DNA from: Parus major
Lineage: Eukaryota > Chordata > Aves > Passeriformes > Paridae
NCBI RefSeq assembly: GCF_001522545.3
Contig: NC_031776.1
Coordinates: 32,564,709-32,628,708, forward strand
DNA: 64,000 nucleotides
Direction of reading: 5' to 3'
The notes beneath the pieces were generated by a model. It had not been told where the DNA came from and made no database searches. It was given only the letters and a program-made list of their open reading frames with translations. The position numbers and the translations under genes were made by a program. How positions within the stretch are numbered: the stretch's first letter is position 1; every line of letters starts with the position of its first letter. This document shows positions 1 through 13,465 of this stretch, piece by piece.

Positions 1-3000
1 AGCTGTGCTGTCCTGCCTTGAGCAGAGTGACTGCCATCACCCAGCCCCGAGCACTGCACAAACAAACAAACAAACAAACAGGCTGGTACCCACCACACTC
101 GGGAATTTCTGTGATGAATTACCATCAGTGGAGAATAATTTATCATAGCTGAACTGTTTTTGGTAGAAAACACAGTCAGAGCAATGAAATATGTCAGGAA
201 ATACTTTCTAGCTGGAGGTTCTGTTCAGGATGAAAAATGCCTTCCCTGAAGGAACCAGCACACTGATAGCCAGGACAGGAAACAGGGATGTACAGGGGAA
301 GGTCCTTTATCCCAGGAGTGCTCTGTAAGGCTCAGACAATGGAATCCTGATGGAATCCTCTTGTCTGCACAACCTCGTGGTGAGGGATGCCCTTGGAAGA
401 CAGAAATGGCAGCATGAGAACATGAGTGTGCATCCTACACCTCCAAACAGAAGACATCACCTCTGCCCAGGAAAACTATTCAAATCTCAATACTTCCTAG
501 GAAGGGAAAATTCTCCTCATGAGGGAAATGAACTGTTTTAGGAAGGGGATGTGCTTGTTCTGGAACAACAGCCAGCCAGCACTGCATTTCCACCTTTCAC
601 CAGAAGTTCTCAGGAGCCATTGATTCTTTTCATTTCTTGTTCCATGTGTATTCTCACTCTAAAATTAGTTTGTGGTGTCCTAGAAAACCTGGGCACCAGG
701 AAAAAAATACCAGCTTTTTGTTGTTTTTTTTCCTGTGATACAGAAAATATTGCCATCTACCCTAGTGGTATAATAAACAAAGCACCTATTGAAACAAATG
801 CTTTATCTTCTCTCTCCAGAAAATAACAGCTTATTTGAAAGAAGCAGGAATTAGCTGAAACGAAATAAAACAGCTATCCATGATAAAGGTTTGTGACAAC
901 CAGGCAGGAAATGGTTTTCTGGTTTTACCCAGATTTTTTCAGTCTGAGATTTGTGGCTGTTTGGAATGGGTGAGGGCCGAGATCTCACTCATTGCAAAAG
1001 GTCTGTGAGGCTGCTGGAGTTCTCATGAGTCCACCAAAACTTTTATTTCTCTCAGGTTTTCATTTCAGTTTTGATTTTCTTATGTTTACACTGCAGTAAG
1101 GGAGAGTAAAGTATCAAAACAAAACTCATTTCCAGCCTTCAGAAAATATATAAGTGGGTTTAGGAAAGGTTGGAATGAAATGCTTCAATAACATGCAAGC
1201 CTTCCTCTCTGAAGAGTTTCACATCAATATCTTTGTGGAAACAAACATTTTCCTGCTTTCAATAGGCCAGTGTTTCTCCTTAAAATACCTTTCAAGGCTC
1301 TCTCCTAATTCAGAATGTTACACAGACACAACTCCAGGAGTGGTATGACTTCCTTTAGGCTTTTTGAACTCTTCTAAACAAAGGCAGCAGTTTCTATTCC
1401 ATTTTCTGGGACAGACCTATGGAAAATTGCAATTGCTTAACATTCACTGGAATTTTTGCAGCAAAGGAAATACAAACCTTTATTCTCAGGTTCTCCAAAC
1501 CCCTGCACCTTACAGCTGGAGTTCAGAAGAGAGCTCCAGACATTTCCTCAGTGTCCTCACCTGCCACTGGTGATGGGCACAGGCAAAAAGCTCCATGCAG
1601 TTGGAATCATGCTTTGAAATCCCTGACCTTTTTTTGGGAAGTTGAAGTTTTATTGTTCAAGCTCCACCAGGAGAAGGAGGGAAACCAGCTGCATCCTCAT
1701 TTCCCTCCCAGTGCACTCCTAAGAATCCCAGTGGGGAACAGAAATTTTGCTTTATTACAACCCCTCTGTGTATGGATTAATGCACACGCTGCAGCTTTCT
1801 AGCACTATGCTGCTCAAGTAATAGACTGTAATATCCCTGGCATTCAGGATGAAAAAAACTGAATACAATTAAAAACAGAATACATAATATTCACTGAAAT
1901 AAAACAGATTTCCAATCAATTAAAGCAGACTCTCCTTCCAATTGCACCAGACAAATAATACATTTACAAAACTAATCGGTTCTACACCAGCTGAGCTAAT
2001 GAGTGTCATTTGGGTCACATCCTCAAATTGCAAATAAATGTTATCATTTATCAACCTAACACATTACTCAATAAATCTTCTGCACCACTGTTCATACTTA
2101 TCAGCTGTGTCATTTAATATTCCTTTCTGGTTTAGAAAACTATTTCCTCTGGTGCCTGACCCTTTGTAATGGAAAACTCCTGAAAACAGACAGTAGCTAA
2201 TTCAAGAATCATATAATTTGGAGTTAAACAGAGCTGTGGCTGGTGTTGAAATGCTCTAATATTAATTTTTCAATGGGTCTCCTCCCAGGTTGAAAATACT
2301 ACAAGCTGTTGAGATGAAATTTTCATTTAAGGAAGGTCAGACTGTAGTCAATGCCATAAGGGGTTTTACAGTATATAAAAGCATGAAAATTATTTTCTGT
2401 TTTTTCACTTATGCAAGAGCAGTTTGGACACTCCCAGTCCCAGGCATAAGCCCTCCCCATCTCAGCCACCTGATGCACAGCCCTCCCCCTCGTGTGCAGA
2501 TTGGTGATTTCAGCATCCCCCTATCCCTGCTGGGATGGGAATGAGGAAGGGGAAACTTCCAAACACTGCTCACCAACATCCCTCCTTCCCTCACTGCCAG
2601 CCATGGGGCAAACAGGTCTTGCTACCCCATGGGTGATACCTGGGGGTCCTTTCCTTTGTCCCAAACTGCTCCCCCAGCAGTGGCATCCTGTCAAGGCTCA
2701 CTGCAGGCTTACACAGAGAGGCCTCTTTCCCCAGCACATCCATTCCAGACTGAATTACTCAGATTCATCCTCACTGCAAGCACATAAAAGCACAGGCACA
2801 CATCTGAGAGGGACATCCTGTGCCCACCCTCCTTCAGGAGTGCTTGTGTGTCTCCAGAGCACGTTTAGAGCGACTGCTAAACACTAAAGGAGCCATGAAC
2901 TGCAGTGTCCTCTTTGTGCACTTGCTTCACAGCCCACAGCACAGCTGGACAATATATGGGACAGGCCCACATTTCACCAGGAGGGCCCTCACCAGCAGTG

Positions 3001-3513
3001 CTCAGGGTGTAAATGGTCCATTTGATGAACGGGGCTGAGCTGGGCATGCTGGTGGTCAGCTGGCTCAGGCTATTCTGTGGATCTAACTCGCTCACTTCCA
3101 GTTCTCTTTTCTGTAACTCCTGTTTTCTGCTATTTTCCCCATCTCCTGCCCCACTGATGCTTGGAGAAGTGTCCTTGCATTGACCCCATCCCCACATCAT
3201 CACTGATATTCCCTTCATCTTTATGCCTCCTAATCATCAGCTTCCTTACTGTTACACTCGGCTCACAGCCCTCCCATTTCCTATCACCTCCTTTGGTCCT
3301 GCTCCTTCATTTCCCTCCCTTTCATCCTTCTCTGTCCTTACCTTTCATCATTTGAGCCAGATATGTTTTGTGTTCCCCTGCCTGCCTCTGGCACCTGCAC
3401 AGCTACAAGCAAGGATGAGACAGCATTTTGTTGTCAGCTCGAGCCTTGTTGTGACAGAAACCCCCAAATGCAAAGAGATTTGACTGCTCCAGCAGCTGGA
3501 GACCCAAACAGAG
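1..3513. other. Intergenic desert, left edge
   Basis: No gene is visible. It is mostly AT-rich unique sequence; 2440-3360 is pyrimidine-rich on the plus strand with many CCTCC and TTCCC runs, which explains several short open frames there. An (AACA)n microsatellite lies at the start. Confidence 0.7.
58..80. repeat. (CAAA)n tetranucleotide repeat
   Basis: Between five and six uninterrupted CAAA/AACA units are visible directly in the sequence. Confidence 0.95.
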
Positions 3514-3600
3514 TCACAGAATGGTTTGGGTTGGAAGGGACCTTAAAGATCATCTGGTTCCAAATCTCTGCCAAGGGCAGGGACATTTTCCACTGGAAAT
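3514..3600 (-). mobile_element. CR1 LINE 3'-end fragment
   Basis: The plus strand reads TCACAGAATGGTTTGGGTTG and continues through the GGACCTTAAAGATCATCTGG and GGGCAGGGACATTTTCCACT blocks. This is the reverse complement of the avian CR1 3' tail, so the element points to the minus strand. It is 5'-truncated and non-coding, as most CR1 copies are. Confidence 0.9.
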
Positions 3601-6600
3601 ATGAGCAGGCTGTCACCCCTCATGGGTGCAGTGGATGTATGGACCATGCATGCCTCATGGAACAGCTCTCTGCAAAGCTGGGGACACACACAGAGGTTTG
3701 CAAAGATTTCCTCTTTAGGGAAGTTGTGATTGCAAAGTCAGCAAAAAGCACCTCTGCTACAAGAGGATCTGCTGCTCTTACAGCAGGAGATTAAATCAAA
3801 GTAATGTGGCTTAAATTATGTAGCCAGAAGCAAACAAAAGTGTGGGGAGTTATAAATGACTGAAAATTAGAGGTTGATTGTGGGAACTGTTAGACAACTT
3901 TAGCTTAAACATAGAATTCTCACTATAGATATGGCTCCCATACTGTTAATAAACAGGCTTAGATCTACTGAAATACCCCAGCACAAGGAATTTTGCATCC
4001 ATCAAAGACTGGCTTTAACACTTTTAAGTTCTACCTTATCTGATTTCACTGAAAATAAATGGAAACAAGCAAATCTGCCATTCTGGATTTTCATATCAAC
4101 AGAACTCAGAAAAACATCCCAACACCTCGACTGCTTTGTTTGTAGTTTTGATCCTAAAGTTTTCAGTGAGAGCCCTGGAAACTTAACATCATTGGAATAT
4201 CCAAACGGGTTTCTGCTGTGCAGATCTGAAGGGGAACTTTACACTTGTTGCATTTATTTTAATATTTGTTTATATAATTTAATAAACACAGCAGTACTAT
4301 GGATGGAATTTAGCAATATGCAAATACCTCAAAAATAGTATGCATAACATTTATGGTACAGCATAGTCATAACACATCAACCACTATTAAAAACTCATTT
4401 ACTTGAATTTTAGGGTTGCACTTCACACTGCTAAATGTCTTAGACAAGTTTATCCAGCCATTTCTAATGTAACATGCAACATTAAAGTAGAGGCATTTGC
4501 AGTGCCTGTTGACCACTTTAAGCAGTTTAATAAACCATGAATAATAAGGTACATGCACAGAAGTGTCGAATAAGTATCAGGCGAATCTTCATTATTAAAA
4601 TATTCGTCTCCCCAACTAAAAAAACCCCACCTTTTCTTTGAATGCCAGCATGCTGATCTCATGTGAGTTAAAGAGTCTCTTTGTGCTTTCAGTAAATATT
4701 TTCCTTTGTGAGCTCAGTCAGCTTGCATTGTGTGTGGGGGTGCTTCAGAGGAGTATTTTCTGGCAGTATTTACATTCCTACAGGCACATCACCTGTGGTG
4801 ACAATGCACAGTTCTAAAGCATCTCCTAGAGCTTTGTCTTGCTCAGAACTGCTTCTTCCTCTTGTGCATAGAGACTGCTGAGCCCATAACTGTGTTAGAG
4901 TGTTTGCATTTAGAGCAAACTTCACCTTTATCATCTGGAAATATTTTGACTGAGTCATGTTACGTACTTCAGGCAGCTTTTAGGTAGCCTCACATGGGGT
5001 GGACATGCAGCCTGTTCCACGAGAGCTTCTGTTTTCAAAGACACAGAGGTGAGACCTGAGAGCATTCACAAATCACATTCTGCTCTGTTTTTTCACTCTA
5101 GTGCTCATTGCTGAACTGAAGTGGCAAGCAGATTTTCACAGGGATGTGAACTTTATGCAAATTCCTTGCCTGTTTATTCTGTGAGGATACATTCCATACC
5201 TTTATTCCTTTATTAAACTGTCCTTCATTTAACTGCATCTTTGTGGCACATAATCATTACACCCTTGCACAACCAAATGCCTGTCTCTGTGCTTTCCCTT
5301 TTTCCTTCTCCCACTCAGCAGAGAAAGCCCCAGCCTTTCTCTGCATTTATCATTCTTCTCCCTGCTGCAGCTCCTGCAGAACCTGGCTTGCATGCTGAGG
5401 AACAGCCAGATAAAAACACCACCCAAGCATTTAACAAGACTTTGAGCACCAGCCATCTGGATTTACTCTGTGGGTCTTGCAGCTGGTATTGATCACAAGG
5501 AATAACTCTGAAATAGTAAGTTCTGGGAAAGTAAACAGAAACAGCCACCAGGGTTTTTTTTTTACCCATGCTCCCAAGTATCGAATGCTCCATTATGAAA
5601 GACATTCTGGTTATAATTCTTCCCTTATCCCAACTTCTTTCTGCTGCTTGCTATTTTCAGTAAAACCTAATAAATAGTTTCTCTAGGGTTTTGTTTTCAA
5701 GGGTACAGAATAGTGGTTGTAACTTGCCTCAGGTGCCTGCTCACCATGGTTACCACGTGGAGGCTCAGAGAGCTGCCTGTCTGCACTTTGGACTGTGGGG
5801 CCATGGACTGAGGGAGAGAGCCCCTGGCAGGACAGGGAAACATCTTGGAGACTCCTAAAGTGGCAGAATAAATTACAGATTAATTGCCACTGTCTAAGCA
5901 GTGACAATCATAATTTATTTTTCAACAAGAGATGACATCAGAAGTCCTAAACAAACCCCCACATCCTTTTAAAGCCATGCAAATTAACATAGGTGTATCT
6001 CAACCCATGTTTATTTGCAATTGCAAAACTTTCTTGACCTTCCCCTGAGATGTCAAAATTTTTACTGTGAGCTCTGTCATTTCTTAGTTTTGCCCTTCTT
6101 CAACTAGATTTTTAAAGGATTTGTGCGTAGCACTAAGCAGCAGTCAAAGGATGATGAAAGGGATGATGGTAGGGACAATAATGCTTCAATATGGTACCGC
6201 TCTGAGCAAGGACTGAAGCCTATTTTCTCACCAGCTTTATGGCTGTAGGAGTCTGACTCACAGGAAGGTGTTTTATTTAGTTATATCACAGAGCAGGTTG
6301 TGCTCTGCATAGTGCAGTGTCTGCTGACTGAGACTTCAAGATTAGTAATTATCCTCCAAAGATGAGATTCAGAAAAACATCACCTAATCAGCGTGCTCTC
6401 TTTATTGCACACGTTACTTGACATTAGCAGTCTGTTTTACTCCAGGCTCTGCAGCGTTTTGGACATCTTTTTGTAACTACTTCAATAAAGTTTTGGTAGC
6501 AAGCTCAGGGTGTTAAGCACATGTTCAACATTAACAATAATGGCAGTCATGCACATATTGCTATCAGGACTTCATTTACTAATTACCTCCCAGGCTTTGC

Positions 6601-9600
6601 ATTCTAAACCAAATACATTTAAGTGTAGCATTTGCCAGAATGCACTTGAGTTTCTTTCATTCATACTTCTGTTCCAGGCTCCAGACAGACCAAATATTCT
6701 GATTGTGTCACTCTTTGATGCTAAATTAGATACAAATGTACTCGGGTAATTAATCACACTCAGTGTTTATTGTGCATCTTTCTTATTATTATGCAAGCAG
6801 ATTTCACACAGCTTGTAGTTCATTATCAGAGTGCATGAAAACAGCTGATTACCTTTCTTCTCATACAATTACATTAACAGCAAGGCCAACTTCCTTTTTT
6901 CCATGTATCTTTGACCACGTGAAGTATTTGGGAAAGAATCATCAGGAAAAAAAGAGCAATATTTCACATTATGCAGGTTTCAATTGCCACTGACAAACAT
7001 TATGTCCAGAAGTACTCAGCATTCCCACCTCCATAGGAAAAAACTCACAAAAACATAGGAGTGCAGAAAAAAAACAAACAAAAAAACAGACTGAAGAATA
7101 AATCTAGGTTTAGAAAGATTTGGCTGAAGAAACATGTTTTTTCATGTTTTTCATGGATCTGTGTTTTCATTGTTAATTGATTACTAAAATCAAAAATTAC
7201 CATGACCCAAGTTACATCAGTTCTCTGACTTTTACTCATCAAGCCTCTGGATCACTGGAGCTGAGATTTTTTTACCTTATGCAGGTATTGCTTTACTCTG
7301 TGTCTAGTCCCAAAAAAAAGATCTTTTGAGACCCTTCTTTGGAAGTGGGTGCTCATTTTCCAGCTATCCCACAGCTCTCTCTGTTGTTTTGGCATTCCCA
7401 CCTTGGGGACCTGCCCAGATCTCTCTGTGCTCCCCCTGGCCAGCTGCCCCTGTGTTCTGAATCTGATGAGGACATCCAGATCTGGAGCAGCTAAAACAGA
7501 GGTGGATCCCATTTGGATTTAAATTCAGCCCTTTAATGATGGATAACATCTAAATAGCTTCCCCTAAACTTATGTTGATGATGGATATTTTTAAAACAAA
7601 GTAAAAGTGTTATTTGGATAACATTTTTATTTCTTCTTCAAAGGATATGCAATTTTTTTCCATTAAATTACAAGAAAGTGCACTATGAGATTTTAGCTTC
7701 CTTTTTGAGATCCCATAGTAGATGTTTTGCTTTGTATTGAATTTTCATTGCATTATTATTCATAATTGCCAAATTTTGTCTGATAAATTGCAGGGAAATG
7801 AAGAAGAGGGACTTAAATTCTACAAGGAAATTAGGAAATTTGCTGGCAAAGATTAACATTCACTCACCTTAGTGTTTTTTTAAAGATGATTATTAGAGGA
7901 GAAATCATCATCTAAACTTCCCCTAAATATATCAAGCCTCAGCCCATTTCTGATATAGAAAAATACCACTCATCTGAAAAGTCACAGTAAACATAAACCA
8001 GAGAAACCTTTGTTCAGGATGCTCTAATTGGCCCCATCCATTGAAAACAAGCCCAGAACTGCTGTGTCCCAGAACAGGGGGGAAAATCAGCCTCGTTCTC
8101 CCTGTGCAGCTTTGGCAGAGCTGAACAAACAGGTGAGCTGATAGATTTTCCTCACTCAATACTTGGAAGGGGAAGGGCTGCCAATCAAGCGCTCCTTTCC
8201 CGGAGATGGATGGATGATGGGAAGGGCTGCTTAACAGCCAGGGCTTCTCGTGTTTGGAAGGACACTCCTCACTCCAATTCTGTCCCACAGTGCAATTACA
8301 AATCCTCATTTCCTACCATGCATCTTTTGTTTGAAAAATGAAATGCTTGAGCAGTTCCTGTGCTTATTTGCATACGGGCATTTTACAGCACATATCATCA
8401 ATGCTGTTCCCTGATGTAATTACACCAGTCCAGCTTTTTCATGGGCCTTTCTTCTCCCTCTCATTATGCCTTCACCAGCACTAGACTTCTCTCTGCCTGC
8501 CTCTAAATTATCTTCTGGATTCAATCAGTGTTTAGAGCTTTAATCAAACTGAATTTAGACTCTGCATCCTTTCTCATTAGTTTGGTTACACGTTAAAACC
8601 TGTAGAGACAAATAGCAGTATTTATATTGTGCTTTGGAATTATTTAATTTCTGTTATGCTTTGGAATCACTTCTGGGATCAAATTATCTTTCACATCTGG
8701 ATGAAGCTGTTGACATCACTGGGATTGCATGTGCAGATATGAAAACAGTACAATGAGACCAATGGATGCTTAATAAATTAATACTTTCAGAAAATTAGCT
8801 CTCTTCTCTGATGGGATAAAGCAGTGGCACAAAATCAATCATAAACACTTACTTACAACACAGAGCCCTCAATTATTTTCCTAAAGTTTATTTTTATTGT
8901 CTGTAAATTTACCAAGAGGGTAATTCCCTCTGGTAGGCCTTATGAAATTTCATAAACCTGTTATTTTCTTATTAATTACTTCCCTCTAGAATTTAAGGGA
9001 AAAAAAAAGATAAATAAAAGGGGAAGGTAGGTCATTCACTGTACTGCCTTGGTGTCATATACATGTTTAAATACTTCCTTACTCATGGGGATCCCACTCC
9101 AACAGCAGGTTGGGAAGAGCAACTTTCAATCAGCTTCTACATTTACAGGGTTTCTCTCATCACTGCTTTTAGACTTCTATGCTGGAGGGACAAAAAATAA
9201 TCTTCACTGTTAATTTCACATATTAAGCGAAGCAGCCTTTGAAATTTCTGTATGGCTCTTGTAAATATTTCCTATGAACATGAATATGTACCATATTTTC
9301 ACTGCTAAAATATTGGAACTTTTTCAGATGGCAAATTGTCCATGAGATTTATTATTGCAAACAAGAGCATTATTAGTTCCTTCTTTCATTTCTTTCCAAA
9401 AATTGGTATATGAAAAAAGAGAGAACTCTGGCCTCAGATAATTATTCAAGTAAACTGGTTTCATCTTCTGTCAGAAGCAAGCCAATAGCTATGGTGCAAG
9501 AAGAGACATAGCCTAGCATAAATAATTACTCCTATATGATTATATGAAGTGAAGGTAAAATCACAGGTTTGGGCAAAAGCTGTATCTCATCTCATCATTT

Positions 9601-12600
9601 GTGGAAACATTGTGGAACATTCAGGATGTTTCTACTTATGCTCTTAGGGGCCACTGTTTTAACTTTCAGTCTTTCCCCTCACTTTGCCTCCTCCCATTTT
9701 TATTCCTATTTGACCAAGAGCCCAAATTTAATTTCTACAGAAGGCCAGTTTAGAGCAGCTCACCTCTGTAAGTGTTTGAGCTCATGTGCTGGGGGGCACC
9801 TTGAAAACATGAGACAAAACACAATTATTCTCTCCTGATACTCCCTGAGACTCAACATGTTCTCAGTCCCAAATGATCCTACTGGGATTGGCAGAGCTTG
9901 CTGCATCCCAGAAGGAATGGAGGCAGCACAGACCTGTCCTCTTTTTCCTGTGCAGGATCTGAACCCTGGATCAAACATCCTCAAAACCAGCACCCTTGTG
10001 AAAGAACAACAGATGGACAACCACAGTTTAGAATCTCTCTGGAACTCCACTGGAGTACTTAGCAGTGGTTCTTTTGTTGCTGCTGTTGATTTATGGAAGA
10101 GAGCAAGATTAAAAAGTATTGTCTTACTGAAGAAACTGAAAACTGTAATGAGTTTTGTGGTCAGCAGTGATCATATTAGCTTTCCCTAAAACAGGATATA
10201 TCCAAATTCTCATCTAATTACATTTTCAAAATGAAGTAGGGGAGAGAAAGGTCACAGTGTTATAGCCAGCATATTTTGTTTTCCTCTGGAAAGAGTACAA
10301 GAATAATTTTAATGGAAGCAGTTTGTGATTATGCTTGATAATTTGTAATTAACTCTCCAGGGTGCTGTGAGGCCTAATTAATTACTTATTGGAAAGCATT
10401 TGGAGATCTTTGGATCAACGCTGCTATAATAATGCCAAGAATTGTTGTTATTGTTATCGTTAGGTGTTTTCCATCCCCAAATGCAGTTAGGTGGAAAATG
10501 TACCTTTATTACCTTATGATGTCTTACAGGCAGGACTAATCTGCAGAAAAGCAGTATTTAAAAGCTGAGAATAATTTTCTCTGCAGTGTGAAGCTGGAGA
10601 TGTTTATTCTAAACCTGCGAATATAATTTATGAGTAAGGCAAACACATAAATTGCATTCAGGAGTTTCACAGTAATAACACACTTTATATTCTCCATCTG
10701 CAGATAAGCAGGTGCATCTATTTGTAGAATTTGTCTTAAGTTATGAAACTGTCTTCAGTGCTGTGGAGCTAACATATCATGAATGCCTTGGTGTGTTTAG
10801 CATCCAGCATTTGTTCTCAGGCCTGTCAACAGGAACATGCCACCTGTGCAATTAACCCAAATTAATACAGAAATGGAGGGTCATGAAGAGATGAGCATCT
10901 CCAGCCAAGGATAGAGGATGATGATGCCTTGCTGCAAAACATCAAGAAACCAGTCCATACAATATTTGCTTTTCAAAGATCCTGGGTTTGCAGGGTGGGA
11001 CAGGCTCATGTGTAAAAAAGATGACAGATTCTGGCTTTTCTCACAAAAGTCAGAGAAGAAGACAGCTTCAAAAAACAGCACCTTGCAGGAGGCTTGAGCT
11101 GGGGGAAGGAATTGACTTTTGCAGTCTCTGCTGTTCAGATGAGCTGTGGAGGAAGGAGGTGAGCAGTGAAACAAAAGCTGTGTGCAAGGGCTCAAGAGCC
11201 TTTCAGTGTCTCCAGACAGAGCTCCAAAAAGGTTCAGTCTTGGTATAGAAACTGAGCAATCTGTAGAGAATTTTGTCAGAATTGTAGATATTTTTCTTCA
11301 CCCCTGCTCCCCTGCCAGATCTTATGTTTTATGGCAGGTAAATCTAAAGCAAATGGTTAAATTATGCTCTGTGACTCCTAATCACAGCTGCAGGTTCAGA
11401 TCTTCAGTATCAAAACCCCTTGGAAATACCTGCAGTGAAAAAGTGTCTAATTGTGTTACACTGAAGAGTCCAAGAGATGGGAAATATTCCTGAGGTTTCC
11501 TCACTGTGAAGAGCTAACAACCTGGGAGTCTAAAGCAGGATGCCTTGCTGTACACTGTTCAAACAAAGAAAAGCTGAAGTCTGAAGATAGTGGCTGTCTT
11601 TCAAATACAGATCGACCCTGGAGGAACCCTGCCAGTGCTGGGAAAATGTGGGTAAAAATAGACACAAATATGCATATGATCTATGGAACTCATAATAATT
11701 ACCCAGAGAAATATGGTTTACTAGTAGTAAGTATTTGTGCTTCTCTCAGAAGAAGAAAGATCTCAAAATATATTGCTTTCAATATTTTTTTCCCGTGTAG
11801 TAATACATTTATGAATAAATCTCAAGATAACTATATAACACCCTTTATTTTTTCTAATTTATTTTTTTATGGTGTTGAATGTGTAGTTCCCTCAAGCATT
11901 AGCTGTCTCTAACAAGCAGGTTGTGGTGGCTCTCTGTTTACCTTGTCAACAGTACTCATTTCTGTTATCACTCTTCTGGAAGAACAAAGTTTCTAGATAT
12001 GCCTCAAAGGTGAACATAATTACGCTGTTTACATTGTTATTCCTACAGGGATCATAAAATAGTGCTTAGAATGATGTTTACAGTCATCAGCGAGGCAGAA
12101 CTCACTCAGTACATACGAGAAAGGCAGAAAACAATACCCTGTCACTGACTAATTACAAATGGGACTGTGCTGTGCAAAGATCCCCTGCCTCACACGTGAT
12201 CTAGGTGCTGGGTACATCAGTAGCCTGAAGCATTCTGCAATTACTCTGTCCATCAAAACAAAATTTCTCTGAGGTGTTTTCACTGGGGCCCTGCAGACAG
12301 AGTGACTTACCCGTTTCTAACCTGATATTCAAGGCAATAAAATAAATAAACCAAATATAATGATGTAAGCTTCAATGTACCAAAACCCCCACATCCTTCC
12401 CCTGTGCCAGACTTCCCTGGTTTTCTGCTAAGCTCAGCAGCAAAGTAAAGTGAAGCTCACAGAATGATTTCCTTTAACTTCAGAGTGGGTTGGGTCAGAA
12501 GTTTGCAGAGGGGCTCATGAAGAACAGCAGTGAAGTGGAAATTCTGCTGCAGAGGTGTTCACACCAAGGGAGCACAGCTGCTCCTCCTGCCCTCCACCCT

Positions 12601-13337
12601 GTGAACTGCCTGTGAGATCACAGACACAGCAACACTTTTTAGTGTTGCTTCTCTAAAATATACAAGAAATACTGATTTACAACAGCTTAGCAATGATAAT
12701 TCATGCTTTGCTTTAGACTAAAATTCAGATTTTTGCACAAAACCAGGTGTTTTCCCTATTTCCCGATTGCTAATCCCCAACAAGCCTGTTCCATTCAACT
12801 GTGATGTTATTGCATATTCACAATATTCCTGCTGTAATCTGAAGTTTATCCTGGCTGATGCTTTCCTTCCCTCATTTGGTGACTTGGTAGTCAAACATCA
12901 TTGCTGTTTGTGGGGGAAGAGCACGGGGGAGGCGTCAGCTCCATTACACATCCATGGCAACGTCAGACACAGAAGTTCAAATTAATCAGCCAACATCATC
13001 AAATATGTATCATAAAAACCCAGAAGTTATCATTTTGGAGAGAAGAAAAATAATAAAAGAGCTACAGCATATGACATGCATCGAGGATGCAGCAAAACCA
13101 ATTTTTTTGTGAATCCTTGGACCCTGTCAACACAGCTCTGTTGTTTATGGAGGCAATTATACCAGTGTAAACACTGCTGAGAGAAAAGTGCAACTTGTGA
13201 AGTTAAGCAGAGTTAAACCTTTGCCTGGCTGACCTGGATAGGGGGAAGGTCTGGGACAGTCAGGCTGTGATGTGGGTGGCTCTGGAATTTCAGTGTTTTC
13301 CTGGGGTGCAAGGACACTGGAGCCCTGAGAACGTGAA
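3601..13337. other. Intergenic desert with possible conserved patches
   Basis: No exon, RNA gene or pseudogene was recognised in this 9.7 kb. The sequence is AT-rich. Patches near 6290-6460, 8330-8480 and 10310-10460 have dense TAATTA-like, octamer-like (ATTTGCAT) or balanced-composition sequence of the kind seen in conserved non-coding elements; conservation could not be tested. Short T- and A-runs occur at 5552-5560 and 9000-9009. Confidence 0.6.
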
Positions 13338-13465
13338 CCACAGAATTGTGGAATGGGTTGGGTTGGAAAGGACCTTCCAAAGGGCACCCAGTGCAGCCCC
13401 CTGCTGTGTGAATATGCCTTCCTTGAGGCTGGGTTGCTCCCATTCAGGCTGTCCTTGAATCCAGT
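13338..13465 (-). mobile_element. CR1 LINE 3'-end fragment (diverged)
   Basis: The plus strand begins ACCACAGAATTGTGGAATGG and continues with GGGTTGGAAAGGACCTTCCA, a CAGCCCCCTGC block and GGTTGCTCCCATTCAGGCTG before TCCTTGAATCCAG. This order matches the reverse-complemented avian CR1 tail. The copy is older than the one at 3514. Confidence 0.85.

Noticed and set aside
3363..3794. 143-codon open frame on the plus strand
   Set aside because: It crosses the antisense of a CR1 tail (3514-3600) and shows no domain.
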